Shown: positions 20,261-30,234, counted from the first letter of the stretch. The stretch is DNA of 64,000 bases from DASVDE01 sp963740065 (GCA_963740065.1 CAVUCS010000001.1:186001-250000), one strand, 5' to 3'. The notes: generated by a model from the letters alone, not told the origin. Translations and numbers: made by a program.

Positions 20261-21261
20261 CTGATCCCTTTCTTTGGCGGGACGCGGGACGCACCGTCGT
20301 CTTCCGCGAGGATGCGACCGCGGCGGCGCCGGGGATTCTCGCCGGCGGGGGCTTCGACTCCTTCGAGCTTATTTCTACCCCGCGAGCCCTGGCCGAAGCC
20401 GGTGAGGCGGCGGTTGCTGCGACCGCCGTTCATGAGGTCGCGCCGGGCGGGGTTCCCGAAGCCGCAGCGGAAATCGTCGACCAAGTCGCGAGCAGAAACT
20501 TGGTCGCTCTCGGAGGCGGACGCGTCATCGACACCGCCAAGGCCGTCGCTTCGGTGACCGGCGCTCGTGTCGCCGCGATCCCGACGACCCTCTCGGGGGC
20601 GGAGATGACCGGGATTCACCGGCTGCCGTCGGGGGCAGAGAGCCGGGTCAGAGGGTTGGTCCGGGCGGCGCTCGTCATTGCCGACCCGGCGGTCATGACC
20701 GGCCTGCCCGAGCGGCGATTGCGGGCAAGCGGACTGAACGCGCTCGCCCACGGCGCCGATTCGCTCTATACCCCGTTCGCCAATCCGGTCTCGCGGATGA
20801 CCGCCCTGCGAGGGGCGGAGCTAATCGCCGTCGCCTTGAGCCAACCCCGGGAGAGCCGCGATCGCGGTGCCTTGGCCCTCGGCGCGATTCTCTGCGGCTA
20901 CGCGATCGACTCGGGCGGCTTCTCCCTGCACCACGTGATCTGCCAAACCCTGGTCCGAATCTGCGGCAGCCCCCACGCCGAAACCAACGCCGCGATTCTG
21001 CCACCGGCAGCGGCCTTTCTCGCGCCCCGAGTCCCGGAGCAGATGTCGGCTTTCGCGGAGGCGCTCGGAACGCGGCCGGACGAACTGGCCGGGCGCATCC
21101 GCGAGCTGGGCGACAGCCCGCCGGGCCTGGGAGAGCTGGGCGCCGACCCTGGCAAGCTCGACCAAGCCATAGAAGCCATCCGCGTTCGCCCCGAACTCGC
21201 ATACACACCTGGCTCGCCAACGCGCGAAGAGCTAAAAGGATTAATAGAGAGCGCTTGGTAG
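20257..21261 (+). CDS. iron-containing alcohol dehydrogenase / maleylacetate reductase-like
   Basis: Group III Fe-dependent dehydrogenase. Seen: dinucleotide loop VALGGGRVIDTAKAVA, IPTTLSGAEMT, and metal-binding histidines in GLNALAHGADSLYTPFANP and SLHHVICQTLVRICGSPHAETNAAILP. The sequence resembles maleylacetate reductase, which would act after ring cleavage and fits the preceding dioxygenase. The last 42 codons have 13 third-position A, far above the gene average. This end abuts the reversed stem-loop element copy 4, which begins at the base after the stop. Confidence 0.87.
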   Translation: MTDPFLWRDAGRTVVFREDATAAAPGILAGGGFDSFELISTPRALAEAGEAAVAATAVHEVAPGGVPEAAAEIVDQVASRNLVALGGGRVIDTAKAVASVTGARVAAIPTTLSGAEMTGIHRLPSGAESRVRGLVRAALVIADPAVMTGLPERRLRASGLNALAHGADSLYTPFANPVSRMTALRGAELIAVALSQPRESRDRGALALGAILCGYAIDSGGFSLHHVICQTLVRICGSPHAETNAAILPPAAAFLAPRVPEQMSAFAEALGTRPDELAGRIRELGDSPPGLGELGADPGKLDQAIEAIRVRPELAYTPGSPTREELKGLIESAW

Positions 21262-21372
21262 CGAGGGTCGGGGGTGCCCTCCCCGCGGCTTGTACTTTTT
21301 CGCTATTCCAACCGCGGTCAGCCACTTCCGCTCATCGAAAAAGTTGAGCGGGGAGGGCACCCCCGACCCTCG
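21262..21372 (-). repeat. dispersed stem-loop element, copy 4 (reverse, type B arms)
   Basis: Arms 21262-21286 and 21348-21372 are perfectly complementary over 25 bp. The core reads on the minus strand (CTTGTACTTTTTCG, then CGAAAAAGTTGAG on plus). It begins directly after the stop of the iron dehydrogenase gene and ends 38 bases before plsC. Confidence 0.9.
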
Positions 21373-21410
21373 CCGGGTAACCACCTCATCCCACTCGTGT
21401 AGCGCTCTTC

Positions 21411-23078
21411 ATGCAAGAAGAGCGGCTCCTTCGCTATCACGAGTACACGCGCCGCCACGGCGTCAATTGGCCCCTCTACCTGCTCGCGCGGGTCTTCATG
21501 ACCCCGTTCTTCCTCGTCTATTTTCGCTACACCCGCGCCGGCCGCGAGCACGCCCGCGGCGTCAAGGGCGGCCTGATCGTCGCCGCCAACCACCGCAGCT
21601 TCCTCGACCCCTTCGCGATCGGCGGCATCCTGCCCTGGCGGCGGCCGATGAACTACGTCGCCAAGCGGGAGCTGTTCGAGCGCCGCTGGCAGGGATGGAT
21701 CCTCTCCCGGCTCGGCGCTTTCCCGATCCGTCGCGGCGAGTCCGATGAAGACTCGGTTGAGACGGCTCGCCTGGTGGTCGAGCGCGGCGGCACCGTCTGC
21801 ATCTTTCCCGAGGGGACGCGCATCCGCACTGGCTCGTTGCGGGCGCCGAAGCGCGGCGTCGGTCGCCTCGCCTTGCAGACCGGCGCCCCAGTGATCCCGA
21901 CCGCGGTGCTCGGCACCGAGCACGTTCGCCGCGGCTGGCGGATCCGGCCTCGCAAGGTCAGGGTCCGGATCGGCCACCCGATGACCTTCCCCCGCGCCGC
22001 TCATCCTTCTCCTTCATTGGCCGAGACGGTGACGGCGCGCATCTGGCCCAACGTCGAACTTCAGTGGGAGGACATGGGGGGGTTGCCGCCGATGCGCCGC
22101 GCGGCGGTGATCGGCGCCGGCAGTTGGGGGACCGCGGTAGCGGTGCTGCTCGCCCGCGGCGGCCTGGAGGTGCAGCTCGGAGCCCGCACCGTCGAGCAGG
22201 CGGCGGAACTGAGGGAAGCGGGTGAGAACGCGCGATACCTGGAGGGCGTGCCCCTGCCCGAGTCGATCGACGTTCGCCAGTCGAGTGAGATCGAGCTGGC
22301 CGGCCTCGACTTGATCTGCTTGGCGATTCCCTCGAAGTCGTTGCCGCAGGCGGTCGGCGCGATCGCTGACCGGGTTGGTTCGCGTGCCTCGGTGCTGCTG
22401 CTGACCAAGGGGTTGATTCCGCCACGCGGCCAGTTGCCGTCTGAGTACGTGGGGGAGCGAGTTAAAGCCCGGGCGTTGGCCAGTCTCGGTGGCCCAGCCC
22501 ACGCCCGGGAAGCGGTCTCCGGGTCAGCTGCCCTGGTGCTCGGCTCCGGCGATCGCGACCTTCGCGACCAGCTCGGCGAGGTCTTCGATCGGGCGGGCTT
22601 CTTCTGCGAGCGCTCCGGTGACGTGACCGGCGTGGAGATGGCGGGAGCGGCCAAGAACGCCGCCGCCTTGGCCGCGGCTGCCGCCGAGCCGCACGGGCTG
22701 AATGCGGCTGGGATCGCCGCCGCCGAAATCTGGCGGGAGTGCATCGGCTACGCGATCGAGCGGGGCGCCGAGCTGGAGACTTTCGCCGGGCTCGCCGGTG
22801 TGGGTGACCTGACCGCGACTGTGATGGCGCCGACCGGTCGCAACCGACGGGCCGGAGCGCTGCTGGGAGAGGGGATGCCGGCTGAGGAGATTCCGGCGGC
22901 GATTGGCCAAGCTTCGGAGGGCCTCGACGCGGTGCCGTTGCTGGCCGAGGCGGTCTCCGCTTCCGGCAGTCCGGCGGACGCGCTGAACGGGCTCGCGGCC
23001 CTGATTCGCGGCGAGACCGACGCGGAGGCGTGGGTCGCCGGGTTGCGCCGAGTCGAGCGCGCCAGGAGGGCCGCGTAG
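21411..23078 (+). CDS. fused 1-acylglycerol-3-phosphate acyltransferase (PlsC) and glycerol-3-phosphate dehydrogenase (GpsA)
   Basis: One 555-residue frame carries two phospholipid enzymes. Residues 1 to about 220 are PlsC: NHRSFLD (HX4D) and FPEGTRIRTG acceptor-binding motif. From about residue 228 it is GpsA: Rossmann loop IGAGSWGTAVAVLLARGG, GVEMAGAAKNAAALA with the catalytic lysine, VGDLTATVMAPTGRNRRAG and a full C-terminal domain. GpsA makes sn-glycerol 3-phosphate, the precursor of the PlsC substrate. In-frame ATGs at 22074 and 22092 could give free GpsA by internal initiation. A lost stop through a base error is an alternative to a true fusion. Cytoplasmic and membrane-associated. Confidence 0.9.
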   Translation: MQEERLLRYHEYTRRHGVNWPLYLLARVFMTPFFLVYFRYTRAGREHARGVKGGLIVAANHRSFLDPFAIGGILPWRRPMNYVAKRELFERRWQGWILSRLGAFPIRRGESDEDSVETARLVVERGGTVCIFPEGTRIRTGSLRAPKRGVGRLALQTGAPVIPTAVLGTEHVRRGWRIRPRKVRVRIGHPMTFPRAAHPSPSLAETVTARIWPNVELQWEDMGGLPPMRRAAVIGAGSWGTAVAVLLARGGLEVQLGARTVEQAAELREAGENARYLEGVPLPESIDVRQSSEIELAGLDLICLAIPSKSLPQAVGAIADRVGSRASVLLLTKGLIPPRGQLPSEYVGERVKARALASLGGPAHAREAVSGSAALVLGSGDRDLRDQLGEVFDRAGFFCERSGDVTGVEMAGAAKNAAALAAAAAEPHGLNAAGIAAAEIWRECIGYAIERGAELETFAGLAGVGDLTATVMAPTGRNRRAGALLGEGMPAEEIPAAIGQASEGLDAVPLLAEAVSASGSPADALNGLAALIRGETDAEAWVAGLRRVERARRAA

Positions 23079-23120
23079 TGCAGCGCGGAGCCTCCTATTT
23101 CGGCGCAATAGTCTTGGTGG

Positions 23121-23684
23121 GTGAGCGCGAGAGACAACGTCGAACCGGCAAGCCTCGATCCCGTCGCCAAGGCCGAGTTGGACAGGGCGTTCGAGGGCCT
23201 CTACAGAGCGCATCTCCGCGACGTCTACTCCTACGCCTACTACCGAGTGGGCAACCACCACGACGCGGAGGACCTCACCGAGCAGGCCTTTCTGCAGGCG
23301 TATCGGCATTTCGACCGGGCGCGGAGAGAGTCCGATGGCCGGCCGCTGCGCCCGTGGTTGATCCGGATCGCCCACAACCTCGCCTCCAATTACTACCGCG
23401 ATCGTTCGCGCCGGCCGCAGACGCCGCTGGAGAACACCGAGCCGATCGCGGCGCGCCACGGGACCGAGGCCGTGGTAGAGGGTCGCGAGGAGTTGAGGCG
23501 AGTGATGGAGAACCTCGAACACCTTCCCGACGACCGCCGAGAGGCGCTGATCATGCGCTTCGCGCTGGGCATGGACAATCGCGAGATCGCTCGCGCCCTT
23601 GGTCGTACCGACGGCGCCACCAAGGTGTTGATCCACCGTGCGATCAAACAACTCCAGGAGGAGATGGGCAGTGACTCCGAGTGA
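23121..23684 (+). CDS. ECF-type RNA polymerase sigma factor
   Basis: 187 residues with sigma region 2 (FEGLYRAHLRDVYSYAYYRVGNHHDAEDLTEQAFLQAY), the RPWLIRIAHNLASNYYRD segment, and region 4 helix-turn-helix (LPDDRREALIMRFALGMDNREIARALGRTDGATKVLIHRAI). GTG start six bases after TAGTCT (23109-23114), with no Shine-Dalgarno, so probably leaderless. It is followed after six bases by a small membrane protein that may be its anti-sigma partner. Confidence 0.92.
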   Translation: MSARDNVEPASLDPVAKAELDRAFEGLYRAHLRDVYSYAYYRVGNHHDAEDLTEQAFLQAYRHFDRARRESDGRPLRPWLIRIAHNLASNYYRDRSRRPQTPLENTEPIAARHGTEAVVEGREELRRVMENLEHLPDDRREALIMRFALGMDNREIARALGRTDGATKVLIHRAIKQLQEEMGSDSE

Positions 23685-23690
23685 TTTGTC

Positions 23691-24005
23691 ATGAGTGATG
23701 TCGAGCGTTTGCTGAACGACGCGCTGCGCCCGATCGAGCCCCCGGAGCGGCTCTCTGGGCGGCTTGAGGACACTCTCTCCGCCGTCACCCAGGCCGCCGC
23801 GGAAGAGCTCTCGGACTGGGCCGAACAGCTCTCTGAAAGCGAGCTGCGCTCGTTACGCGACCCGCGCAACTGGGTGCGACCGGTGGTCGCGGTCGGCGCC
23901 GGCGGTGTCGCCGCGGGCGCCCTGGTCCTGATGGAGGCGCGACGGCGAGGCCGCCAGGAAACCCGCAGCGGCCTGCGCTCCCTCACCGACCGCCTCCGCC
24001 CCTAG
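23691..24005 (+). CDS. small single-pass membrane protein, candidate anti-sigma factor
   Basis: 104 residues. An N-terminal acidic helical part of about 60 residues (VERLLNDALRPIEPPERLSGRLEDTL) is followed by one hydrophobic segment (VRPVVAVGAGGVAAGALVLM) and a basic tail. No zinc-binding anti-sigma HxxxCxxC motif is visible. Position directly after an ECF sigma gene suggests a regulator of that sigma factor; this is inference from context only. The stop is two bases before a hairpin. Confidence 0.65.
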   Translation: MSDVERLLNDALRPIEPPERLSGRLEDTLSAVTQAAAEELSDWAEQLSESELRSLRDPRNWVRPVVAVGAGGVAAGALVLMEARRRGRQETRSGLRSLTDRLRP

Positions 24006-24007
24006 CC

Positions 24008-24052
24008 GGTGCAACGCAAACGACAGCTATGTCATGTCGTTTGCGTTGCACC
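24008..24052. repeat. 18-bp inverted repeat with GGTGCAACGC ends
   Basis: Arms 24008-24025 and 24035-24052 are exactly complementary with a nine-base loop. It begins two bases after the stop of the preceding gene. Its terminal ten bases recur as the arms of the hairpin at 35766-35810. Confidence 0.85.
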
Positions 24053-24090
24053 TGGTGGATCGGGTCCGTGATTTAGGCTCCGCTGCCTCT

Positions 24091-24912
24091 GTGGAGACCT
24101 GTTACCGCCACCCAAACCGAGAGACCGGCGTCTCCTGTTCCAGATGCGGCCGGCCGATCTGTCCCGACTGCATGACTCCCACCCCGGTGGGGATGCGCTG
24201 CCCCGAGTGCATGAAGGAGCGCACCCGGGTGTCCAGTGGCCCCGCGGCGTACAGCCGCGCCGGCAGCGCTCCGGCGACCTTCACGCTGATCGGGATCAAC
24301 GCCGCTGCCTTCCTGATTGAGATCGCCGCCGGGGCCGGTGGCCTCAACGGAACCGGCAGTTCAGTGATCAGCGACTTTGGCTTGCAGGGCTTCGCGGTCT
24401 CCAACGGCGAGTGGTACCGGTTGCTTACCGGGGGCTTCCTGCATGCCGGAATGATTCACCTGCTCTTCAACATGTTCGCCCTCTACATCCTCGGCCGGCT
24501 ACTCGAGGCGGGGATCGGCACGCCGCGCTTCCTCGCGCTCTATTTCGCCTCGCTCTTTGCCGGTTCCCTCGGGGCGCTCGCCCTGACCGATCCCGGTCAG
24601 GTGACGGTGGGCGCCTCCGGGGCGATCTTCGGCATCTTTGCGGCGACGTTCGTGATCGCCCGCGGACGCGGTATGAACACGATCGCGTCGGAGATCGGCC
24701 TCGTCCTACTGATCAACCTGGCGCTCACCTTTGGCATCAGCGGCATCAGCATCGGCGGGCATCTCGGCGGCCTTGTCGGGGGTTTGATCTGCGGCGTGGC
24801 GATCGTCGCCGGCGATCGCGGGATGCTGGGCCCGCGCCGGCTTCCGGCGGAGATGACGGTCATGGCCCTGGTGGCCATCGTGTCCGTTGTCGGGGCCTTA
24901 GCGGTCGCCTGA
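24091..24912 (+). CDS. rhomboid family intramembrane serine protease with N-terminal zinc-binding segment
   Basis: Cleaves membrane proteins within the bilayer. The N-terminus has a cysteine/histidine cluster (CYRHPNRETGVSCSRCGRPICPDC... RCPEC) like the B-box zinc fingers common in actinobacterial rhomboids. Six hydrophobic helices follow with catalytic Ser in VTVGASGAIFG and catalytic His in GGHLGGLVGG. The frame opens at ATG 24034, but that ATG lies in the hairpin. GTG 24091, 11 bases after TAGGCT, gives the usual N-terminus (VETCYRHP). The function of the zinc segment is unknown. Confidence 0.9.
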   Translation: METCYRHPNRETGVSCSRCGRPICPDCMTPTPVGMRCPECMKERTRVSSGPAAYSRAGSAPATFTLIGINAAAFLIEIAAGAGGLNGTGSSVISDFGLQGFAVSNGEWYRLLTGGFLHAGMIHLLFNMFALYILGRLLEAGIGTPRFLALYFASLFAGSLGALALTDPGQVTVGASGAIFGIFAATFVIARGRGMNTIASEIGLVLLINLALTFGISGISIGGHLGGLVGGLICGVAIVAGDRGMLGPRRLPAEMTVMALVAIVSVVGALAVA

Positions 24913-25794
24913 GACCACGGCGAAGTCGATCCCGGGGGCGTCGATCAAGTCAGGGTGGAAGAGGTGGCCGAGAAGTTCGACGCCGTCGACCAAGCGCGGC
25001 CCCGGTCGGGAGAACGTCGATGCCGCATCCACTGCGTATACCCGGTTCGCCCCCAGTCCCTCGATTTGGCCCCAGTGCTCCAGGGCTTGGGCGCGGGAGT
25101 CTTCGACGCGCCAGCCGCAAGGCATCGCGATCACGACATCGGGGTTTAGGCCTGAGAGTTCTCCCCACCAGACCTCGGGTGACTTCAGCCCAGGGGGGCC
25201 GGCGACATCCTCGCCACCCGCGACGGAGATCATCTCCGGGATCCAGTGCCCGCCGACGTAGGGAGGGTCGAGCCACTCCAGCGCGATCACCCTGGGCTGG
25301 CTCGCCCCCGAGACAGCCGCCTGAACCGTGACCAGCCGACCTTCCAGCTCGCCGCGCAGCTCGTGGGCTCGCTCGGCTACTCCTGTCGCCTCGCCCAAGC
25401 GGATCACGTCATCGAGCATCTCGCGCAAGGTGCTCGGATCCTGCTGTAGGACTCTGGGGCGGCTGGGCAGCCGCGCCGCCACCTCGACGACGTCCTCGAA
25501 GGAAACGGCGCACACGTCGCAGATCGATTGGGTGACGATCAGGTCGGGAGACAGCTCGGTGAGCTTTCTCTCGTCCAGCTCGTAGAGCGCCCGTCCCTCG
25601 CCGACGATTGCTTTCACGGCTGCGTCGATCTCCCCGGAGTTGAGCACCCCAGGCAGGACCGTGCGGGTCAGGTGGGGGAGTGAGCGCGCCTCCGCTGGGT
25701 AGTCGCACTCATGGGTGACCGCCACGACCTCGCTCCCCAATCCAAGGGCGAACAACATTTCAGTGGCCGAGGGAACGAGGCTCGCAATCCGCAT
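24898..25794 (-). CDS. BtuF-like cobalamin/metal-binding periplasmic-fold protein
   Basis: 298 residues of the BtuF/FecB (TroA-like) fold: IASLVPSATEMLFALGLGSEVVAVTHECDYP, then LSPDLIVTQSICDVCAVS, EWLDPPYVGGHWIPEMISVAGG and NPDVVIAMPCGW. There is no signal peptide or lipobox, so it is probably cytoplasmic. This cytosolic subgroup with the CDVC motif is usually annotated cobalamin-binding protein. The open frame extends upstream across the divergent CorC gene, but ATG 25794 matches the family start. The 3' end overlaps the rhomboid gene by 15 bases. Confidence 0.85.
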   Translation of the reverse strand: MRIASLVPSATEMLFALGLGSEVVAVTHECDYPAEARSLPHLTRTVLPGVLNSGEIDAAVKAIVGEGRALYELDERKLTELSPDLIVTQSICDVCAVSFEDVVEVAARLPSRPRVLQQDPSTLREMLDDVIRLGEATGVAERAHELRGELEGRLVTVQAAVSGASQPRVIALEWLDPPYVGGHWIPEMISVAGGEDVAGPPGLKSPEVWWGELSGLNPDVVIAMPCGWRVEDSRAQALEHWGQIEGLGANRVYAVDAASTFSRPGPRLVDGVELLGHLFHPDLIDAPGIDFAVVSGDR

Positions 25795-25902
25795 TCGACG
25801 GCCAATATCGCAGTTCTCGAAATTACGGCGTAACGGGGAGCTATATTCCGTGCGCCGCATGGCCGAAGACGACCTCCCCCGAAGTACCGGGCCACATAGC
25901 CG

Positions 25903-27216
25903 ATGAGCGCGCTGCTGCTCGTTCTCCTGTTCGTGCTGATCGCCGTCAACGGCTTCTTTGTCGCTGCCGAATTTGCGCTGGTCCGCAGCCGGCGCGGCAA
26001 GATCGAGCAGCTCGTCGAAGAGGGAGAGTCCGGCGCCGAGGCCGTTATCGAGCAACTCGACAAGATCGACGAGTCCCTCTCCGCCTGTCAGGTCGGGATC
26101 ACGATGGCCTCGATTGGGATCGGTTTCCTCGGCGAGCCCTCGCTGGCGAAGTTGCTGGAGCCGATTTTCGGCGGGCTCTCCCACGGGGTCGCGGTGGGGC
26201 TCTCGCTGGCGATCGCCTTCACTTTGGTCACCGCTCTGCACATCAGCATCGGAGAACAGGTGCCGAAGATGCTCGCGATCGCCCGTGCTGAGCGCGTCGC
26301 CCGCCGGGTATCCCGCCCGCTCAACTGGTTCCGGGCGCTGACCGCGCCCGTCGTCTTCGCCCTGAGCGGGTTCTCAAACGCGATCGTCCGTCTCTTCGGC
26401 GTCGATCCGACCGACATCGAGGAGCGTCATACCGCTGAGGACCTGAAGCAGATCATCGATCGCTCCAAGATTGGAGGCACTCTCGATCCGGGTGAGGCCG
26501 GGATGCTCGGCGGCGTCTTCCACCTGCATGAGCAGGAGGCGCGCGAGGTAATGACGCCGATTCCCGCTGTGGTGACGGTCGATGCGGCGGAGACGGTGGA
26601 GGCGGCCCTGCGCCGTTGCGTCACCTCCGGCCACACGCGGCTGGTGGTGATCGAGGACGACAACCCCGACCGGGTGAAGGGGATGGTCCACAACAACAGC
26701 CTCGCCCGGCTCTACATGAGCGATGGTCCCAAGGCCCCGATCGAGGCGGTTGTGCGCGACGCCGTAATCGTCCCGGAGACCCGCCCGCTGGATGACCTTC
26801 TGCACGATCTTCAGGTTCAGCGCACCTCGATCGCCGTCGTCGTCGATGAGTACGGCCGCACGGTCGGGATCGTCACCGTCGAAGACATCCTCGAGGAGGT
26901 CGTGGGGGAGATCGAAGACGAGACCGACCCGCGCGCCGGGGCTCTGCGCCAACTCACCAACGGCGACTGGTTCGTTCGCGGACACGTCTCGCTGGGCGAT
27001 TTGGAGGATGCCGGGATTGAGCTCCCGGTCGCCACCGACGCCTACAACTCGGTCGGCGGCTACGTCTTCGGCGAGCTCGGGCGGCTGCCAAAGCGCGGCG
27101 ACACGATCGTCGCCAACGGCTACAAGATCAGGGTCGAGTCGGTGCGCGAGAACCGGATCGAGGCAGTGCGAATATCCAGCGGCCGGGGCGCGGATTCCGT
27201 CCGCACCGGCGCCTAG
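25903..27216 (+). CDS. CNNM/CorC family transporter-associated protein (hemolysin-like, CBS domains)
   Basis: 437 residues: N-terminal CNNM (DUF21) membrane domain with four hydrophobic stretches (LLVLLFVLIAVNGFFVAAEFALVRSRRG at the start), a paired CBS domain (EVMTPIPAVVTVDAAETVEAALRRC and RTSIAVVVDEYGRTVGIVTVEDILEEVVGEI), and a C-terminal CorC_HlyC domain (DWFVRGHVSLGDLEDAGIELP). Members are linked to magnesium or cobalt efflux. Divergent from the BtuF-like gene, which may be only coincidence. Confidence 0.92.
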   Translation: MSALLLVLLFVLIAVNGFFVAAEFALVRSRRGKIEQLVEEGESGAEAVIEQLDKIDESLSACQVGITMASIGIGFLGEPSLAKLLEPIFGGLSHGVAVGLSLAIAFTLVTALHISIGEQVPKMLAIARAERVARRVSRPLNWFRALTAPVVFALSGFSNAIVRLFGVDPTDIEERHTAEDLKQIIDRSKIGGTLDPGEAGMLGGVFHLHEQEAREVMTPIPAVVTVDAAETVEAALRRCVTSGHTRLVVIEDDNPDRVKGMVHNNSLARLYMSDGPKAPIEAVVRDAVIVPETRPLDDLLHDLQVQRTSIAVVVDEYGRTVGIVTVEDILEEVVGEIEDETDPRAGALRQLTNGDWFVRGHVSLGDLEDAGIELPVATDAYNSVGGYVFGELGRLPKRGDTIVANGYKIRVESVRENRIEAVRISSGRGADSVRTGA

Positions 27217-27260
27217 CTTCTCTGAGCAACCCGCACCCCGCCAAGACTCGGAGGTACCGC

Positions 27261-27500
27261 ATGTGGGTTGTCCGCTTGAGCGACAAGCAGCTCGAAGTCC
27301 TGAGGGCGTTGCTGCGCTCTGAAGCTCATCTCGGCCCCGCGCTTCAAGGGGCGCTCGAATCCCTCGACCTGGCGCGTTGGGACGACCTACCCGAAGCCGA
27401 GCTTCCCTGGGATGAAGTCGAGGCCGCGGCGCGGCGTCAGGGGATCTCCCCCGCCGACGTGATCTGGGATCTGAGCGGGAAGCGTCAGTCGTACTCGTAG
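27261..27500 (+). CDS. small hypothetical protein
   Basis: 79 residues, soluble, with helical segments (VRLSDKQLEVLRALLRSEAHLG and LPWDEVEAAARRQGISPADVIWDLSG). It has a GGAGG ribosome binding site before the ATG. It overlaps the converging dehydrogenase gene by 16 bases. Family not recognised; composition matches the neighbouring real genes. Confidence 0.6.
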   Translation: MWVVRLSDKQLEVLRALLRSEAHLGPALQGALESLDLARWDDLPEAELPWDEVEAAARRQGISPADVIWDLSGKRQSYS

Positions 27501-28306
27501 AAGCCGGCGCCGCTCTTGCGGCCCAACTTCTCTTCGCCGACCATCTCGACCATCAGTCCCGGCGGCTTGTGAGCCGGCTCCGAGGAATCGGCGTAGAGGG
27601 CGTCGCCGATTGCTTCGGCGACATCGAGGCCGACGAAGTCGAGTAGCGCCAGTGGCCCCATCGGGTGGCCGGCGCCGAGCTTCATGCAGGTGTCCACCTC
27701 ACCGGCTTCCATGCCAGTTCGCTCGAGCATCCTCACCGCGTCGAAGAGATAGGGGAAGAGGAGGCGGTTGACGACGAAGCCGGCTTGGTCGGGGACTTCG
27801 ACCGCGGTCTTGCCGAGCGCCGCGCACCAGGCCAGGGCCTTTTCGCGAGCGCCGGCGGCGCCGTCGGGGAAGCAGACTTCGACCAGCTTCATCCGCGGCA
27901 CCGGGTTGAAGACGTGGAGGCCGAACAGCTTCTCGGTCCCGGCCGCCTCGGCGATCGCGGCGATGCTGAGAGAAGAAGTGGTGGTCGCGAGGTCGGAGTT
28001 GGGACAAGCCTCGGCAATCGTGGAGAGCAACTCTCCCTTCGGCTCGACCTCCTCGATGATCGCTTCGACGATCACGTCGCAATCGGACAGGTCCGCCGGG
28101 TCGGTGGTGACCCGCAGCCGCGACGGTTCAGCGCCTTCGATCTTGGCGCAGGCGGCAACGACTTTCTCCTCCGCGCGCCAGGCCGAGGCCTCGCTGCGGG
28201 CGAGCAGAATCGTGTCGGCCGTGGTTGTCGAAACCGCGGCCAGGCCGGTGGCGATTGCCCCGCTCCCCGCGATCCCCGGACTCTCATACCCGTGATTAGC
28301 GTTCAT
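27485..28306 (-). CDS. 3-hydroxyacyl-CoA / 3-hydroxybutyryl-CoA dehydrogenase
   Basis: NAD-dependent beta-oxidation enzyme acting on 3-hydroxyacyl-CoA. The N-terminal Rossmann loop is IAGSGAIATGLA; then CDVIVEAIIEEVEPKGELL, ATTTSSLSIAAIA, FGLHVFNPVPRMKLVEV (catalytic His) and the C-terminal domain VVNRLLFPYLFDAVRMLE...GHPMGPLALLDFVGLDV. It ends GRKSGAGFYEYD as usual. It is divergent from the thiolase gene, and the 125-base region between them contains a TetR-type operator, so both may respond to the same regulator. Confidence 0.92.
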   Translation of the reverse strand: MNANHGYESPGIAGSGAIATGLAAVSTTTADTILLARSEASAWRAEEKVVAACAKIEGAEPSRLRVTTDPADLSDCDVIVEAIIEEVEPKGELLSTIAEACPNSDLATTTSSLSIAAIAEAAGTEKLFGLHVFNPVPRMKLVEVCFPDGAAGAREKALAWCAALGKTAVEVPDQAGFVVNRLLFPYLFDAVRMLERTGMEAGEVDTCMKLGAGHPMGPLALLDFVGLDVAEAIGDALYADSSEPAHKPPGLMVEMVGEEKLGRKSGAGFYEYD

Positions 28307-28367
28307 TCGGCCCGGGTTCCTATCACGGGGTAGCGATTCGGGGCGCCGTGGCCGTTCTCACATAGCC

Positions 28368-28390
28368 GGTTGACTGACTAGTCAGTCGGT
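28368..28390. promoter_or_regulatory. TetR-type operator between dehydrogenase and thiolase genes
   Basis: A 16-bp perfect palindrome GACTGACTAGTCAGTC (28372-28387) inside TTGACTGACTAGTCAGTC. It overlaps a possible -35 (TTGACT 28370-28375) and ends just before a TATCGT box (28391-28396). The same sequence with few changes is found twice before the acyl-CoA dehydrogenase gene at 36038. Confidence 0.65.
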
Positions 28391-28431
28391 TATCGTGAAC
28401 GGAGACGAAATGGCGAAAAACGGAGGCTCCG

Positions 28432-29613
<1,182 letters not shown>

Positions 29614-29675
29614 GGTTGGGGCTGCTCCCAGGTATAGGTTGGCAGTCCCAGTCCAGAACTGAAAAAGGAGACTCG

Positions 29676-30146
29676 TTGAGCAAGCGATTCATGGCGCTGC
29701 TCGCTGTCCTCGCGTTTGCCGCCTTCGCGGCAGGCTGCGGCGGCAGCGATGGCGGTGACGACAGCACGGCCTCGATCACCAGATCGGAGTTTCTCGCGCG
29801 TGGCAATGCGATCTGCAAAAAAGGGAATCAGGAGATCGACGCCGACTTCGAGGCCTTCGCTAAGGAGAACAACCTGAAGCAGAACCAGAACCTCACCGAC
29901 GCGCAAGCGACGGAGGCCTCCAACACGATTCTGATCCCGAATGTTCAGGACCAGGTCGACAAGATTGGCGCGCTCGGGGCCCCCGAAGGCCAGGAGGCAG
30001 AGGTCGATGCGATCCTCGCTTCCGCGCAAAAGGGGATCGATGAGTTGACGGCGGATCCGACGCTGATCGTCCAGGATGGCGCCGATCCATTCGCCGAGGC
30101 GAACAAGCTGTCCAAGGAATACGGGCTGGTCGCCTGCGCCGGCTAG
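29676..30146 (+). CDS. lipoprotein of unknown function
   Basis: 156 residues. Start TTG 29676 is chosen because AAAGGAG lies five bases upstream. The signal peptide SKRFMALLAVLAFAAFAAGC ends in a lipobox with Cys21. The mature part begins with a Gly/Asp/Ser linker, then a helical domain (SEFLARGNAICKKGNQEIDADFEAFA) with a second and third cysteine (ICKK, VACAG at the C-terminus), a pattern common in actinobacterial surface lipoproteins. Ligand unknown; position suggests a role near the fatty acid genes, which is weak evidence. Confidence 0.82.
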   Translation: MSKRFMALLAVLAFAAFAAGCGGSDGGDDSTASITRSEFLARGNAICKKGNQEIDADFEAFAKENNLKQNQNLTDAQATEASNTILIPNVQDQVDKIGALGAPEGQEAEVDAILASAQKGIDELTADPTLIVQDGADPFAEANKLSKEYGLVACAG

Positions 30147-30234
30147 CTGAGTCATCCGGCGGGAGGGGCCTCGCGCTCCTTCCGCCGGGCCACTCCTGGC
30201 TGTCCGGCCAGTAGCGCTATATGCTGCCCGGCCG

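Noticed and set aside
24898..26241. 447-residue minus-strand frame as one protein
   Set aside because: The BtuF-like family sequence starts at ATG 25794; the upstream part is antisense to the CorC gene.
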